Origin: Variovorax sp. V93
GTDB taxonomy: Bacteria; Pseudomonadota; Gammaproteobacteria; Burkholderiales; Burkholderiaceae_C
DNA: 64,000 nt
Direction of reading: 5' to 3'
NCBI RefSeq assembly: GCF_041154485.1
Contig: NZ_AP028669.1
Span: 2,914,001 to 2,978,000, forward strand
Positions 50,109-59,127 of the stretch are shown here, piece by piece (position 1 is the first letter of the stretch; each line of letters begins with the position of its first letter). A model generated the notes under the pieces. The model worked only from the letters and a program-made list of their open reading frames with translations. It did not search any database and was not told the DNA's origin. A program made the position numbers and the translations under genes.

Positions 50109-50185
50109 TGGTAGGCGCGATTGGACTCGAACCAACGACCCCCACCATGTCAAGGTGGTGCTCTAACCAGCTGAGCTACGCGCCT
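50109..50185 (-). tRNA. tRNA-Val (anticodon GAC)
   Basis: A 77-nt tRNA including the encoded CCA. The acceptor AGGCGCG (minus strand, from 50185) pairs with CGCGCCT; D-arm GTAGCTCAGCTGGTTAGAGC; the anticodon stem CCACC/GGTGG encloses TTGACAT with anticodon GAC; the T-arm has GGTTCGAGTCC. It is read on the minus strand downstream of relA, with its own probable extended -10 promoter at 50209-50214. Confidence 0.97.
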
Positions 50186-50208
50186 AAGGATGTGTCCGAG
50201 AAGCAGCT

Positions 50209-50214
50209 ATTGTA
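50209..50214 (-). promoter_or_regulatory. Extended -10 promoter for tRNA-Val
   Basis: On the minus strand TGC-TACAAT is an extended -10; a weak CTGAAA lies about 16-17 bp further upstream. The predicted start would be about 15 bases before the tRNA 5' end. Confidence 0.5.
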
Positions 50215-50221
50215 GCAGGAG

Positions 50222-50241
50222 AAAACGCGCTTTTTCAGCGC
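50222..50241 (-). terminator. Compact terminator at the relA stop codon
   Basis: On the minus strand GCGCT (50237-50241) pairs with AGCGC (50227-50231) around GAAAA, followed by GTTTTCTCC. The stem includes the relA stop codon. Short stem and U-tract make it moderate. Confidence 0.5.
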
Positions 50242-52478
50242 CGACGTGCAGATCGCACACCGGCAACCGCCGTCACCACGCCAAGCACCTGCGTGAGCCG
50301 CGCCGCATCGGAGATTTCCACGGTGAACGTCATCCATGCCGTGCCCTTGACCGATTGGGTCTGCACGCCGATCACGTTCATCTTCTCGCGTGCGAACACA
50401 TCGGAGATGTCGCGCAGCAGGCCCTGGCGGTCAGCTGCCTCGACGGCCACGTCGACTGCATAGACCGGCGCTTCGCCGCCCTTCGCGGCACCCCATTCGA
50501 CATCGATCACGCGCTCGCCGTCGCGCGAGGCCATCATCCGGAAGTTGCTGCAGTCGACGCGGTGCACGCTGACGCCGTGGCCGCGCGTCACGAAGCCGCG
50601 GATGGCATCGGGCGGCGCGGGCTTGCAGCACTTGGCGAGCTGCGTCATCAACGAAGACACGCCCACCACCAGCACGCCGCCCTTGCCGGACTTCTCGCTC
50701 GCGCGCGGCTTCTTGATCTGCACGCCGTCGTCGGGGTTCGGCGCGGGCTCGGGCGGACGCAGCAGCACCTCGATGTTGCGCAGCGAGAACTCGTCCTTGC
50801 CGACCACTTCGAACAGATGGTCCGCCGACTTGAAGCCCAGCTGCGAAGCCAGGTCCTCGAGGCGCGTGGAGGTCTTGCCTTCGCGCTGCAGCAGCTTCTC
50901 GACGGCCTCGCGTCCGCGCGCCACGGTTTCGTGCGTGATCTGCGCGTTGAACCATGCGCGCACCTTGGCGCGTGCGCGGTGGCTCGCAAGATAGCCGAGC
51001 TCTGCGTTGAGCCAGTCGCGCGAAGGGCCGCCCTCCTTGGCCGCGATGATCTCGACCGTCTGGCCGTTGGACAGCGGCGTGTTGAGCGGCAACATGGCCC
51101 CATCGACGCGCGCTCCGCGGCAGCGATGGCCCAGCGTGGTATGCACGGTGTAGGCAAAGTCGACCGGCGTCGCGCCCTGCGGCAGTTCGACGATGGCCGC
51201 GTCGGGCGTCAGCACGTAGATGCGGTCGTCGAAGAGGCCCTGGCCCTGCGAGCCGCCCGAAAGGTCGCGCTCCCACGCCAGCAGCTGCCGCAGCACCGCG
51301 ATCTTCGCGTCGTATTCGCCGCTCGCCCACACGCCCGCATAGCCCTTGTGGCCGGCTTCCTTGTAGGCCCAGTGCGCCGCCACGCCGTGCTCGGCATGGT
51401 CGTGCATTTCTTCCGTGCGGATCTGGATCTCGATCGGCTTGCCGGGCTTGCCATCGACCATCTCGCGCACCACGGTGTGCAGCGACTGGTAGCCGTTGGG
51501 CTTGGGCCGTGCAATGTAGTCGTCGAACTCTTCGTCGATCGGCTGGAAATGCGAATGCACCCAGGCCAGCGCCGCGTAGCAGTCCTTCACGTCGGGCACC
51601 ACCACGCGCAATGCGAGGATGTCGAACACCTGCGCGAAGTCGAGCGACTTGCCGCGCATCTTCTTGACGATGCTGTAGATGTTCTTCGGCCGGCCCTGCA
51701 CCGTGGCGCGCACGCCCTCCGCCTGCAGCTCGCTTTCGAGCTGCGAGCGCAGCTGCTCGACGTGGCCTTCGCGCTCGATCCGCTTCTCGTCGAGCAGGCG
51801 CGCGATCAGCTTGTAGGTCTCGGGCTCCAGGAAGCGGAACGAGAGGTCTTCGATTTCCCACTTCACCTGCCAGATGCCGAGCCGGTTGGCGAGCGGCGCG
51901 AACACCTGCAGCGACTCGCGCGCCACGCTTTCGGGCGCCGGCTGCTTGCTGGCGGCGGCATGCCGCAGGGTCTGCAGCCGCGATGCGAGGCGCAGCATGA
52001 CGACGCGCAGGTCGCGCGAGAACGCGAGCAGCATCTTGCGCACGTTCTCGGTCTGCGCACCCGCCGCGCCTTCGGCCAGGTGATGGCCCTGCGAAGCCGA
52101 GCGGGCCTGCTCCTGCACGCGCACCAGCTTGGTGGTCTCGACTGCCAGCGCCGCGAAGTTGTCGCCGAACACCTTGGCAATGACCTCCTGCGGACGGTTG
52201 AGGTGCTGGCAGGCATAGACCAGATAGCTCGCGGCCTGCATGGCCTCGGAGCCGCCCATCTTCGCGACGATGGCCGCGACGGCGTCGGCATGCGCGAGCG
52301 TGTTCTCGCCGGTGTCGAGCTTTTCGTCGGCGATCAGCGGCTCGGCGAAAGCGCGCGCACGCGCGAGCATGTTCTCCATCACCGGCGTGCGGTCGGCCGT
52401 GGCGGCGGACAAGGGATAGTCCACCACCGCCGTATCTGGGGCATGCGCCGTTTGGAGACTCGAAGACTCGCGCTTCAC
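50235..52478 (-). CDS. relA: (p)ppGpp synthetase RelA
   Basis: A 747-residue stringent-response enzyme that makes (p)ppGpp on ribosomes with uncharged tRNA. The HD hydrolase domain is degenerate: the segment that reads LLHDVVEDT in SpoT is replaced by LVYACQHLNRP, so hydrolysis is unlikely. The synthetase domain has the RelA-type acidic motif EEFDDYIARPKPNGYQSLHT and EIQIRTEEMHDHAEHGVAAH. TGS (YVLTPDAAIVELPQGATPVD), helical, zinc-finger-like and ACT domains follow. The GTG at 52478 is chosen: GAGG six bases upstream overlaps the stop of the upstream hydrolase gene, giving near-family length (E. coli 744). Confidence 0.95.
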   Translation of the reverse strand: MKRESSSLQTAHAPDTAVVDYPLSAATADRTPVMENMLARARAFAEPLIADEKLDTGENTLAHADAVAAIVAKMGGSEAMQAASYLVYACQHLNRPQEVIAKVFGDNFAALAVETTKLVRVQEQARSASQGHHLAEGAAGAQTENVRKMLLAFSRDLRVVMLRLASRLQTLRHAAASKQPAPESVARESLQVFAPLANRLGIWQVKWEIEDLSFRFLEPETYKLIARLLDEKRIEREGHVEQLRSQLESELQAEGVRATVQGRPKNIYSIVKKMRGKSLDFAQVFDILALRVVVPDVKDCYAALAWVHSHFQPIDEEFDDYIARPKPNGYQSLHTVVREMVDGKPGKPIEIQIRTEEMHDHAEHGVAAHWAYKEAGHKGYAGVWASGEYDAKIAVLRQLLAWERDLSGGSQGQGLFDDRIYVLTPDAAIVELPQGATPVDFAYTVHTTLGHRCRGARVDGAMLPLNTPLSNGQTVEIIAAKEGGPSRDWLNAELGYLASHRARAKVRAWFNAQITHETVARGREAVEKLLQREGKTSTRLEDLASQLGFKSADHLFEVVGKDEFSLRNIEVLLRPPEPAPNPDDGVQIKKPRASEKSGKGGVLVVGVSSLMTQLAKCCKPAPPDAIRGFVTRGHGVSVHRVDCSNFRMMASRDGERVIDVEWGAAKGGEAPVYAVDVAVEAADRQGLLRDISDVFAREKMNVIGVQTQSVKGTAWMTFTVEISDAARLTQVLGVVTAVAGVRSARRR

Positions 52479-52485
52479 GTTGGCC

Positions 52486-53445
52486 TCAATCGAACAGGAA
52501 GTTGGTGACGGCGCCCACCTGCCCGGGGTCGACGAAAGTGGGCGCATGGCCGACGCCTTCGAACTCGATCAGTGCAGCGCGCGGACCGCGCTGCGTCATG
52601 GCCAGGGCCGTTTCGCGCGAGAGCAGGTCCGACTCGGCGCCGCGCGTCACGAGCGTGCGCGCATCGATGGCGTCATAGAGGCTCCACATCACGGCACCGC
52701 CCTGGGCCGCAGCTTCGGGCGTGATGGCGCGCAGCGCAACGGCAATGGCCGGGTCGTAGTGAAGCAGCCAGGGGCCTGCTGCATCGCTCTGGGATTCGCC
52801 GGGCTCCACCTTGGCGGCGCCGTCGGCCGTGCGCTGCGATGCGGGCACCACCATGTGCTGCGACAGCGAAAGCCACTGGTCCGGTGTATGGGGGCCGAAG
52901 CTGGTCGAGATCGCCCACATGGCGTCGGCCGCCGACTGCAGGCTGTCGTAGCGGCCGCCCTGCCCCACGTAGGCGCCGATGCGCTGGAGCGCCGCGGCCT
53001 CGATCGTCGGGCCCACGTCGTTCACGATGAAGCGGCGGATCGGCCGGGCCAGCGGCAATTGCTTGTGCCCCGCCAGCACGAAGCCGATCAGCCCGCCCAT
53101 GCTGGTGCCCAGGTAGTCGAGCGTGCCGATCGGTTGTTCGCGGTGCAGCTGCGCAACGAGCGCCAGCATGTCGGCCGCATAGACCGGCACCTGGTAGAGG
53201 GCCGGGTCGCGCAGCCAGTCGCTTCGGCCGCGCCCCGCCACGTCGGGGCAGACCACGCGCACGTCGCCGGCGGCGCGCGCCACGAGGGCCTGCGCGAGCA
53301 CGTCGAAGTCGCGCCCCTGCCGCGTGAGGCCGTGCACGCAGATCACCACGCGCGCGCTGCGCGCGTCGCCCCATTGCCAGTAGGCCATGCGGTGACCGCC
53401 CTGGGCGTCATCGCACGCCACGTAATGAAGCGTCGGTTCTGTCAT
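52486..53445 (-). CDS. Alpha/beta hydrolase
   Basis: A 319-residue alpha/beta hydrolase. The oxyanion motif is VICVHGLTRQGRDFD; the nucleophile elbow is LDYLGTSMGGLIGFVLAG with Ser at about residue 118; the acid and the C-terminal His (EGVGHAPTFVD) complete the triad. Substrate unknown (ester or dienelactone-type possible). The ATG at 53445 is chosen over one 14 codons upstream because MTEPTLHYVACDD starts the fold. It ends 7 bp before the relA start, so the two are co-transcribed. Confidence 0.88.
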   Translation of the reverse strand: MTEPTLHYVACDDAQGGHRMAYWQWGDARSARVVICVHGLTRQGRDFDVLAQALVARAAGDVRVVCPDVAGRGRSDWLRDPALYQVPVYAADMLALVAQLHREQPIGTLDYLGTSMGGLIGFVLAGHKQLPLARPIRRFIVNDVGPTIEAAALQRIGAYVGQGGRYDSLQSAADAMWAISTSFGPHTPDQWLSLSQHMVVPASQRTADGAAKVEPGESQSDAAGPWLLHYDPAIAVALRAITPEAAAQGGAVMWSLYDAIDARTLVTRGAESDLLSRETALAMTQRGPRAALIEFEGVGHAPTFVDPGQVGAVTNFLFD

Positions 53446-53513
53446 GAAAACGAAGTCGTCCTGGTGCGGATAATGGTCTCGTCGCATCCTAATTCATCCG
53501 GAGATTGATCTTC

Positions 53514-54284
53514 ATGCTCAAAGGCAAAACCGCGCTTGTCACGGGGTCCACCAGCGGCATTGGCCTTGCCATTGCCAAGGCGCTTGCACAACAAGGCGCA
53601 AACATCGTGCTCAACGGTTTCGGCGACGCCGAAACCCCCAAGGCCCAGATCGAGGCGCTCGGCGTGCGCACCGAATATCACGGCGCCGACATGAGCCAGC
53701 CCGCTCAGATCGAGGACATGATGAAGTTCGCCGCGTCCAGGTTCGGCCGCGTCGACATCCTCGTGAACAACGCCGGAATCCAGCACGTGGCAAAGGTCGA
53801 GGACTTCCCGCCTGAACGCTGGGATGCCATCATCGCCATCAATCTCACGAGCGCGTTCCACACGACCCGGCTCGCCATTCCCGCGATGCGCGAGGCCAAC
53901 TGGGGCCGCATCATCAACGTGGCGTCGGCCCACGGGCTGGTGGCCTCGGCGCAGAAGTCGGCCTACGTGGCGGCCAAGCACGGCATCGTCGGCTTCACCA
54001 AGTCGGTGGCGCTCGAAACCGCGACCACCGGCATCACGAGCAATGCGATCTGCCCGGGCTGGGTGCTGACCCCGCTGGTGCAAAAGCAGATCGACGACCG
54101 CGCGGCACGGGAAGGCGTTTCGGCCACGCAGGCGCAGAACGAGCTGCTGGGAGAAAAGCAGCCTTCGCTGCAGTTCACCACGGTCGAGCAGCTCGGCGGC
54201 CTTGCGGTGTTCCTGTGCTCGCCGGCCGCCGACCAGGTGCGCGGCGTGGCTTGGCAAATGGACGGCGGCTGGACCGCTCAATAG
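53514..54284 (+). CDS. bdhA: 3-hydroxybutyrate dehydrogenase
   Basis: A 256-residue SDR enzyme that oxidises D-3-hydroxybutyrate to acetoacetate with NAD+, the step that uses PHB breakdown product. Motifs: TGSTSGIGLAIAKALAQQGA for NAD, NNAGIQHVAKVEDFPPERWD, the catalytic Ser in NVASAHGLVAS and the Tyr-Lys pair in SAYVAAKHGIVGF. The sequence INLTSAFHTTR and the C-terminal WQMDGGWTAQ match bacterial BdhA closely. The start MLKGKTALV at 53514 is used. It is divergent from the hydrolase-relA pair. Confidence 0.93.
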   Translation: MLKGKTALVTGSTSGIGLAIAKALAQQGANIVLNGFGDAETPKAQIEALGVRTEYHGADMSQPAQIEDMMKFAASRFGRVDILVNNAGIQHVAKVEDFPPERWDAIIAINLTSAFHTTRLAIPAMREANWGRIINVASAHGLVASAQKSAYVAAKHGIVGFTKSVALETATTGITSNAICPGWVLTPLVQKQIDDRAAREGVSATQAQNELLGEKQPSLQFTTVEQLGGLAVFLCSPAADQVRGVAWQMDGGWTAQ

Positions 54285-54287
54285 AAG

Positions 54288-54998
54288 CTACTTGAGCTGC
54301 ACCGATCCCGAGACGCTCACGACCACGCTCGCCTTGCCGGCCTCCACCGGCACCGGCGCATCGGCCGAAAAGGACTTGGCGGCCGCCGCCATGACGCGCG
54401 GCCGGATCGGGCCGCTGTCATTCGCGTTCACCGAGACTTCGCGCAGCGTGTAGCCACCGAAGCCGAAGCCCTTGGCCAGTTCGGCGGCCTTCTGCTTGAA
54501 GTTCTCGATGGCGATGGTCTGGGCCTCGGTCTCGCTTTTGGCGCGCTGCTCGCGGCTCAGCGCGAAGCCCACATTGCCGACGTTCAGCGTGGTGATCCGT
54601 CCTGCGGTCTGCGTGATGCGCGCGAAGTCGCGGCCCTCGAGCACCATTTCGGCGGAGCCCTGCCAGCCGTTGATCTTGCCTTCTCGGGTGTAGCGCGGCG
54701 ACAGGCTGAAATTGCCGGTGCGCACGTCGAGCTGGCCGGGCTGGGCGTTCTTCTTTGCCTCGGCCAGGGCCGCGTCCACCGCGGCCTTGAGCTGCGACTG
54801 GACCGTGGCGGCATCGGCTGCGTCGCGCGTGGTGGTGAGCGTCATGCTGAGCATGTCCTGCTGCACTTCCACCGTGCCCGAGGCCGTGAGTTGCAGCACG
54901 TTCTGCGGCGGCGGGACCATGTTCTGGGCCATGGCGGTGCCGGCGGCGCCTGCCGCAGCCAGTGCGGCAAAGGCCGCGATCAAACTGATTTTTTTCAA
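54288..54998 (-). CDS. SIMPL domain-containing periplasmic protein (DUF541)
   Basis: A 236-residue exported protein. The signal peptide (MKKISLIAAFAALAAAGAAG, cleaved after about residue 25, AMAQN) is followed by a SIMPL/DUF541 domain: LQLTASGTVEVQQDMLSMTL near the start and DAALAEAKKNA, then EAQTIAIENFKQKAAELAKG and GYTLREVSVN. SIMPL proteins are linked in E. coli (YggE) to oxidative stress defence; the mechanism is unclear. It is convergent with bdhA, 3 bp apart. Confidence 0.9.
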   Translation of the reverse strand: MKKISLIAAFAALAAAGAAGTAMAQNMVPPPQNVLQLTASGTVEVQQDMLSMTLTTTRDAADAATVQSQLKAAVDAALAEAKKNAQPGQLDVRTGNFSLSPRYTREGKINGWQGSAEMVLEGRDFARITQTAGRITTLNVGNVGFALSREQRAKSETEAQTIAIENFKQKAAELAKGFGFGGYTLREVSVNANDSGPIRPRVMAAAAKSFSADAPVPVEAGKASVVVSVSGSVQLK

Positions 54999-55059
54999 GA
55001 CGAGCTAACTCCCCTGGGGTTGGTATTCGAGAACGTGAGGGCACGCCGCCCTCGCCGCT

Positions 55060-55416
55060 TCAGCGGCGCTGGCTGCGCGGCAAGGTCAGGGCGCGCGCGG
55101 CCGACATCGGCTCCGGCACCATTCGCTCGGCCGGCTGCGATTCTGCCGAATTCAGCACCTGGGGTGTGCCGGGCGGCGTCCATTGCCTTCGCACCTGCTG
55201 GCGCAGTTCGAAGAGTTCGGCCGCCGTGAGGCGCCTGCCGGCCACGGCCTCCTCCCGCCGGATTTCGTCGCGCTGCGCGGCACGGTGGGCCGCTACCGCC
55301 TCACGGACCTCGTTGCGCCGCGAATCGCCGACCCTGAAAAACTCGCCAGCGTTTGCCAAGGCAGGGCCGCAGCTGCAGGCAACAAGGATCGGCAGGACGG
55401 GAAGAAGGGTTCTCAT
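55060..55416 (-). CDS. Small secreted hypothetical protein (118 aa)
   Basis: The start MRTLLPVLPILVACSCGPAL at 55416 gives a signal peptide ending ALANA at about residue 23. A cysteine near the cleavage region (VACSCG) is not in a clean lipobox. The mature part is charged and helical (RRNEVREAVAAHRAAQRDEI, LTAAELFELRQQVRRQW) and then Pro-rich. I do not recognise a family. An alternative in-frame start 12 codons upstream has no advantage. It is divergent from ompR. Confidence 0.65.
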   Translation of the reverse strand: MRTLLPVLPILVACSCGPALANAGEFFRVGDSRRNEVREAVAAHRAAQRDEIRREEAVAGRRLTAAELFELRQQVRRQWTPPGTPQVLNSAESQPAERMVPEPMSAARALTLPRSQRR

Positions 55417-55496
55417 TGAACAAAAGTCATAGCACTGGGCGGACTTTGCCACCGCCGGGCGAACGTCGGATGACTAGACAGCGAGCGACCGCAAGT

Positions 55497-55584
55497 TTTG
55501 TAACTTAGTGTCAAACCATAAGTAAAACCGGCTCAACGGGGGCTCAACGCCTTCAGAATCGGCGCTGTTACAAATTCAACGTTG
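55497..55584 (+). promoter_or_regulatory. Candidate OmpR autoregulatory region
   Basis: Upstream of ompR: TTTGTAAC (55497-55504) and its exact reverse complement GTTACAAA (55567-55574), both containing the GTTACA-like half of known OmpR sites, and two direct copies of GGCTCAACG (55530-55538, 55541-55549) spaced 11 bp, one helical turn. The palindrome CAACGTTG (55577-55584) is next to the start. No biochemical support from sequence alone. Confidence 0.4.
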
Positions 55585-55589
55585 TAGAA

Positions 55590-56321
55590 ATGACTCAAGT
55601 TCCCGCCCGCACTGACAAGATCGTGATCGTCGACGACGACGCCCGCATCCGCGACCTGCTTCGCCGCTACCTGACCCAGGAAGGTTTCGAAGTGATCGTG
55701 GCCGAGGACGGCAAGGCGCTCAATCGCATCCTGTTGCGCGACACGGTCGACCTGATCGTGCTCGACCTGATGATGCCCGGCGAAGACGGCCTGTCGGTCT
55801 GCCGCCGCCTGCGTGCCGCCAACGACCGCACGCCGATCATCATGCTCACCGCCAAGGGCGAGGACGTCGACCGCATCGTCGGCCTGGAGGTCGGCGCGGA
55901 CGACTACCTCGGCAAGCCGTTCAACCCCCGCGAACTGCTGGCGCGCGTGCACGCGGTGCTGCGCCGCCGTCCGCCGCTCGAGGCGCCCGGCGCCCCTTCC
56001 ACCGAGAACGAGACCGTCACCTTCGGCCCCTTTGCCTTCGACCTGGGTTCGCGCACGCTCAAGAAGGACGGCGAGGAACTCTCCCTGACCACCGGCGAAT
56101 TCGCGATGCTCAAGGCGCTGGTGCGCCATCCGCGCCAGCCGCTGTCGCGCGAGAAGCTGGCCCAGCTGGCCCGCGGCCGCGAGTTCGAGCCCTTCGACCG
56201 CAGCCTCGACGTGCAGATCTCGCGCCTGCGCAAGCTGGTCGAGGCCGATGCCGCAGCGCCCCGCTACATCCAGACCGTGTGGGGCGTGGGCTACGTGTTC
56301 GTGCCGGACGGCACGGCCTGA
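55590..56321 (+). CDS. ompR: OmpR family response regulator
   Basis: A 243-residue two-component regulator. The receiver domain starts KIVIVDDDARIRDLLRRYL; the phosphorylated Asp is D59 in DLIVLDLMMPGEDGLSVCRR; the conserved Lys is in DDYLGKPFNPRELLARVHAV. A winged-helix C-terminal domain follows (TTGEFAMLKALVRHPRQPLS, DVQISRLRKLVEADAAAPRY). The next gene is a matching sensor kinase. The name OmpR is by similarity to beta-proteobacterial OmpR; porin control is inferred. Confidence 0.93.
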   Translation: MTQVPARTDKIVIVDDDARIRDLLRRYLTQEGFEVIVAEDGKALNRILLRDTVDLIVLDLMMPGEDGLSVCRRLRAANDRTPIIMLTAKGEDVDRIVGLEVGADDYLGKPFNPRELLARVHAVLRRRPPLEAPGAPSTENETVTFGPFAFDLGSRTLKKDGEELSLTTGEFAMLKALVRHPRQPLSREKLAQLARGREFEPFDRSLDVQISRLRKLVEADAAAPRYIQTVWGVGYVFVPDGTA

Positions 56322-56397
56322 ACGATACCCTGAGGTGGCCATCGGCCTGCAATCCGCCAGACCCAGCCCAGCCCAGGAGGACGGCGCGCAGGTCACC

Positions 56398-57807
56398 ATG
56401 CCAAGCCCCCTGGAGGGCAGCGGCCAGCGTGACCGGCGACCGGGCCTGAAGCTCGGCTTCAGCCTTTTCTGGCGCACATTCTTCCTGCTCGCGCTGCTGC
56501 TGATCGGCTGTACGGTCGCCTGGCTGCAGACCTTCCGCTCGCTCGAATACGAGCCGCGCGCCATCCAGACCGCACACCAGATCGCCTCGCTCGTGAACCT
56601 CACGCGCGCGGCGCTGGTGTATTCGGATGCGATCACGCGGGTCTCGCTGATCAAGACGCTGGCCGACCAGGAGGGCGTGCGCATCCTGCCGCGCGAGCCC
56701 AACGACCGCTTCCAGCCCTACACCAGCGGCGCGCTCGACCAGCGCGTGACCGAGGAGCTGATCGACCAGCTCGGCGAAGGCACCACGGTGGCCAGCCGCG
56801 TCAACGACGAGCCGGGCCTGTGGATCGGCTTCACCATCGAGAGCGACACCTACTGGCTGCTGCTCGACCCGACCCGCTTCAGCCGCGTGGGCGGGCGCAC
56901 CTGGCTGGTCTGGCTCAGCACCGCCATGGCGCTGTCCCTGGCCGGCGCGGCGCTGATCACGCGGCTCATCAACCTGCCGCTCAAGCAGCTCTCGCGCGCC
57001 ACCATGCAGGTGCGCGAAGGCGAGTACGAGGCGCACCGGCTCGACGAGAGCGCCCGCACCAACGAGATCCGCGCGGTCAACATCGGCTTCAACCGCATGG
57101 CCGACCAGCTCGCCAAGATCGAGCAGGACCGTGCCATCATGCTGGCCGGCATCTCGCACGACCTGCGCACGCCGCTCGCGCGGCTGCGGCTCGAAACCGA
57201 GATGAGCGTGTCCGACGAGGACGCGCGCGACCACATGGCGGCCGACATCGCCCAGCTCGACGCCATCATCGACAAGTTCCTCGACTACGCGCGCCCCGAC
57301 CATGTCGACCCCAAGCCCGTGCTGCTGCGCGATGTGGTCGATGCCTGCACCTACGCCGTGCAGGACTACGAAGAGATGAACATCCGCGTCGACGTGCCGC
57401 CCGACCTGCGCGTGCTGGGCGACGAGGTCGAGCTCACGCGCGTGATCTCCAACCTGGTGGAGAACGCCCGGCGCTACGGCAAGACGCCCTCCACCGGCAT
57501 TGCCGACGTGGTGATCCAGGCCCAGTCGAACAACGACGCGGTGCTGATCAAGGTGCGCGACCACGGTGCGGGCGTCGAGCCGGCCCTGCTCTCGCAGCTG
57601 ACCAAGCCCTTCTTCCGGGGCGACGTGGCGCGCACCTCGGCGGCCGGCGCCGGGCTCGGCCTGTCGATCGTGGCAAAGAACATCGAGCGCATGGGCGGCA
57701 CCTTCGCGCTCACCAGCACGCCGGGGCGCGGCCTGGCGGCGCACATCCGCATGCCGCGCGCCATGCCCGAGCCGAGGCCGGCGGAAGCCCCCGGCCGGCG
57801 GGCCTGA
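56398..57807 (+). CDS. envZ: EnvZ-like sensor histidine kinase
   Basis: A 469-residue membrane kinase, the partner of the upstream ompR. Two membrane helices (FWRTFFLLALLLIGCTVAWL near 25 and WLVWLSTAMALSLAGAALI near 175) bracket a ~130-residue periplasmic sensor. HAMP follows, then the dimerisation box with His at about 254 (MLAGISHDLRTPLARLRLE) and the ATPase motifs NLVENARRYG, VRDHGAGVE and SAAGAGLGLSIVAKNIER. The ATG at 56398 is used; a GTG at 56335 in the same frame would add 21 residues. Periplasmic signal unknown. Confidence 0.92.
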   Translation: MPSPLEGSGQRDRRPGLKLGFSLFWRTFFLLALLLIGCTVAWLQTFRSLEYEPRAIQTAHQIASLVNLTRAALVYSDAITRVSLIKTLADQEGVRILPREPNDRFQPYTSGALDQRVTEELIDQLGEGTTVASRVNDEPGLWIGFTIESDTYWLLLDPTRFSRVGGRTWLVWLSTAMALSLAGAALITRLINLPLKQLSRATMQVREGEYEAHRLDESARTNEIRAVNIGFNRMADQLAKIEQDRAIMLAGISHDLRTPLARLRLETEMSVSDEDARDHMAADIAQLDAIIDKFLDYARPDHVDPKPVLLRDVVDACTYAVQDYEEMNIRVDVPPDLRVLGDEVELTRVISNLVENARRYGKTPSTGIADVVIQAQSNNDAVLIKVRDHGAGVEPALLSQLTKPFFRGDVARTSAAGAGLGLSIVAKNIERMGGTFALTSTPGRGLAAHIRMPRAMPEPRPAEAPGRRA

Positions 57808-57808
57808 A

Positions 57809-58303
57809 TCAGCCCTGGCGGTGCAGCAGCGCCACCGCGCGGGCTTCCATCGCGCGGCCTTCGCCGACCGGGCCGAGCTTCTCGGCCGTCTTGGCCTTCA
57901 CGTTGACCTGCTCGGGTGCGAGGCCCAGCACCTGGGCGATGCGCTGGCACATGGCCGGGATGTGCGGCGCCAGCTTGGGCGCCTGCGCGATCACGGTGCT
58001 GTCGACGTTGCCGATCTCCCAGCCCACGGCGCGCACGCGGCGTGCCGCTTCGCCGAGCAGCACCGCCGAATCGGCGCCGCGAAACTGCGCGTCGGTGTCG
58101 GGGAAATGCCGGCCGATGTCGCCCAGGCCCGCCGCGCCGAGCAGGGCATCGGTGATGGCATGCAGCAGCACGTCGGCATCCGAATGCCCCAGCAGGCCGG
58201 TGGTGTGCGGAACCTCCACGCCGCCGAGGATGAGCTTGCGACCCGCCACCAGCTGGTGAACGTCCCAGCCCTCGCCCACGCGGATGTTGAACGCAGCCGT
58301 CAT
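57809..58303 (-). CDS. ispF: 2-C-methyl-D-erythritol 2,4-cyclodiphosphate synthase
   Basis: A 164-residue trimeric zinc enzyme in the MEP isoprenoid pathway. The metal residues lie in GEGWDVHQL (D14, H16) and [38 protein letters not shown] and the C-terminal [20 protein letters not shown] are diagnostic. The ATG at 58303 overlaps the ispD stop by four bases (ATGA), so the pair is translationally coupled. It is convergent with envZ. Confidence 0.97.
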   Translation of the reverse strand: MTAAFNIRVGEGWDVHQLVAGRKLILGGVEVPHTTGLLGHSDADVLLHAITDALLGAAGLGDIGRHFPDTDAQFRGADSAVLLGEAARRVRAVGWEIGNVDSTVIAQAPKLAPHIPAMCQRIAQVLGLAPEQVNVKAKTAEKLGPVGEGRAMEARAVALLHRQG

Positions 58304-59013
58304 GCGATGGCCTTCCTGCGGCCGAGCAGCACCGCCTCGGCCAGTGCGAAGTCCTCGGGAAAGGTGACCTTGAAGTTCTGCGCGCTGCCCGGCACCAGCA
58401 AGGGCGAAAGGCCGATGGCCTCGATGGCCCCGGCCTCGTCGGTCACCGCGTCGCCCGCCCGCTCCAGCGCATCGAGCAGCATGCCGACGCGGAACATCTG
58501 CGGCGTCTGGGCCAGCCACTTGTCGGCCCGCGAAAGCGTCTGCGAGACGCGGCTGTCGGCCGAGGACGCCTTCAGCGTGTCGGCCAGCCGCTGGGCCAGC
58601 AGCCCGCCGACGGCGTCGTGCTCGCAGGCCGCGATCAGCGCCTCGATCTGGCTCGAGGTGACCAGGCAGCGCGCCGCGTCGTGCACCAGCACCCAGTCAT
58701 GCGCCCCGGCGCCCTTCTGCCGCAGCGCCGCGAGGCCGTTGCGCACCGTGGCGGCGCGCGTGACGCCGCCCACGCGCAGCAAGAATTCGTTGTCGGCCGG
58801 AAAGCGCGGCAGCGCCGTCTGCACCTCGCGGTCGTCCGGCGACACCACCACCGCCAGCCCGGCGAAGCGGCCCGCCAGCGAGCGGAACGCGGCCACCGTG
58901 TGGGCCACCATGGACGATCCCGCCAGCCGCTGGTATTGCTTGGGCTGGGCGCCACCCGCACGGTGGCCGAAACCGGCACAAGGAATCAGCACGAAAAGTC
59001 GGGAGGAAGACAT
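58300..59013 (-). CDS. ispD: 2-C-methyl-D-erythritol 4-phosphate cytidylyltransferase
   Basis: A 237-residue enzyme that activates MEP with CTP. The nucleotide-binding loop is [20 protein letters not shown], a variant of the usual PAAGxGxR, with the catalytic Lys in [24 protein letters not shown] and [15 protein letters not shown] are family segments. The ATG at 59013 ([14 protein letters not shown]) is chosen; a start 21 codons upstream adds a non-homologous lead. It is divergent from mfd with 114 bp between. Confidence 0.96.
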   Translation of the reverse strand: MSSSRLFVLIPCAGFGHRAGGAQPKQYQRLAGSSMVAHTVAAFRSLAGRFAGLAVVVSPDDREVQTALPRFPADNEFLLRVGGVTRAATVRNGLAALRQKGAGAHDWVLVHDAARCLVTSSQIEALIAACEHDAVGGLLAQRLADTLKASSADSRVSQTLSRADKWLAQTPQMFRVGMLLDALERAGDAVTDEAGAIEAIGLSPLLVPGSAQNFKVTFPEDFALAEAVLLGRRKAIA

Positions 59014-59127
59014 CGGGTACGGCACGGGCCAAGGGCCGGCAAGCGGATAAGGGGCCGCCATTCTAGAATCGACCATCTCACACCCCTCGCCAGCGGCGCG
59101 GGGTGTTCTGCATTTTCAAAGCGTTCC

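Noticed and set aside
49939..50148. N-terminal extension of the zinc-ribbon gene (MVGVVGSSPIAPTN...)
   Set aside because: The extension reads through the tRNA-Val gene region; the internal ATG at 49938 is the credible start.
50206..50216. GCTATTGTAGC taken at first as another copy of the GCTATT repeat
   Set aside because: It coincides with the TGC-TACAAT extended -10 of tRNA-Val on the minus strand, which explains it better.
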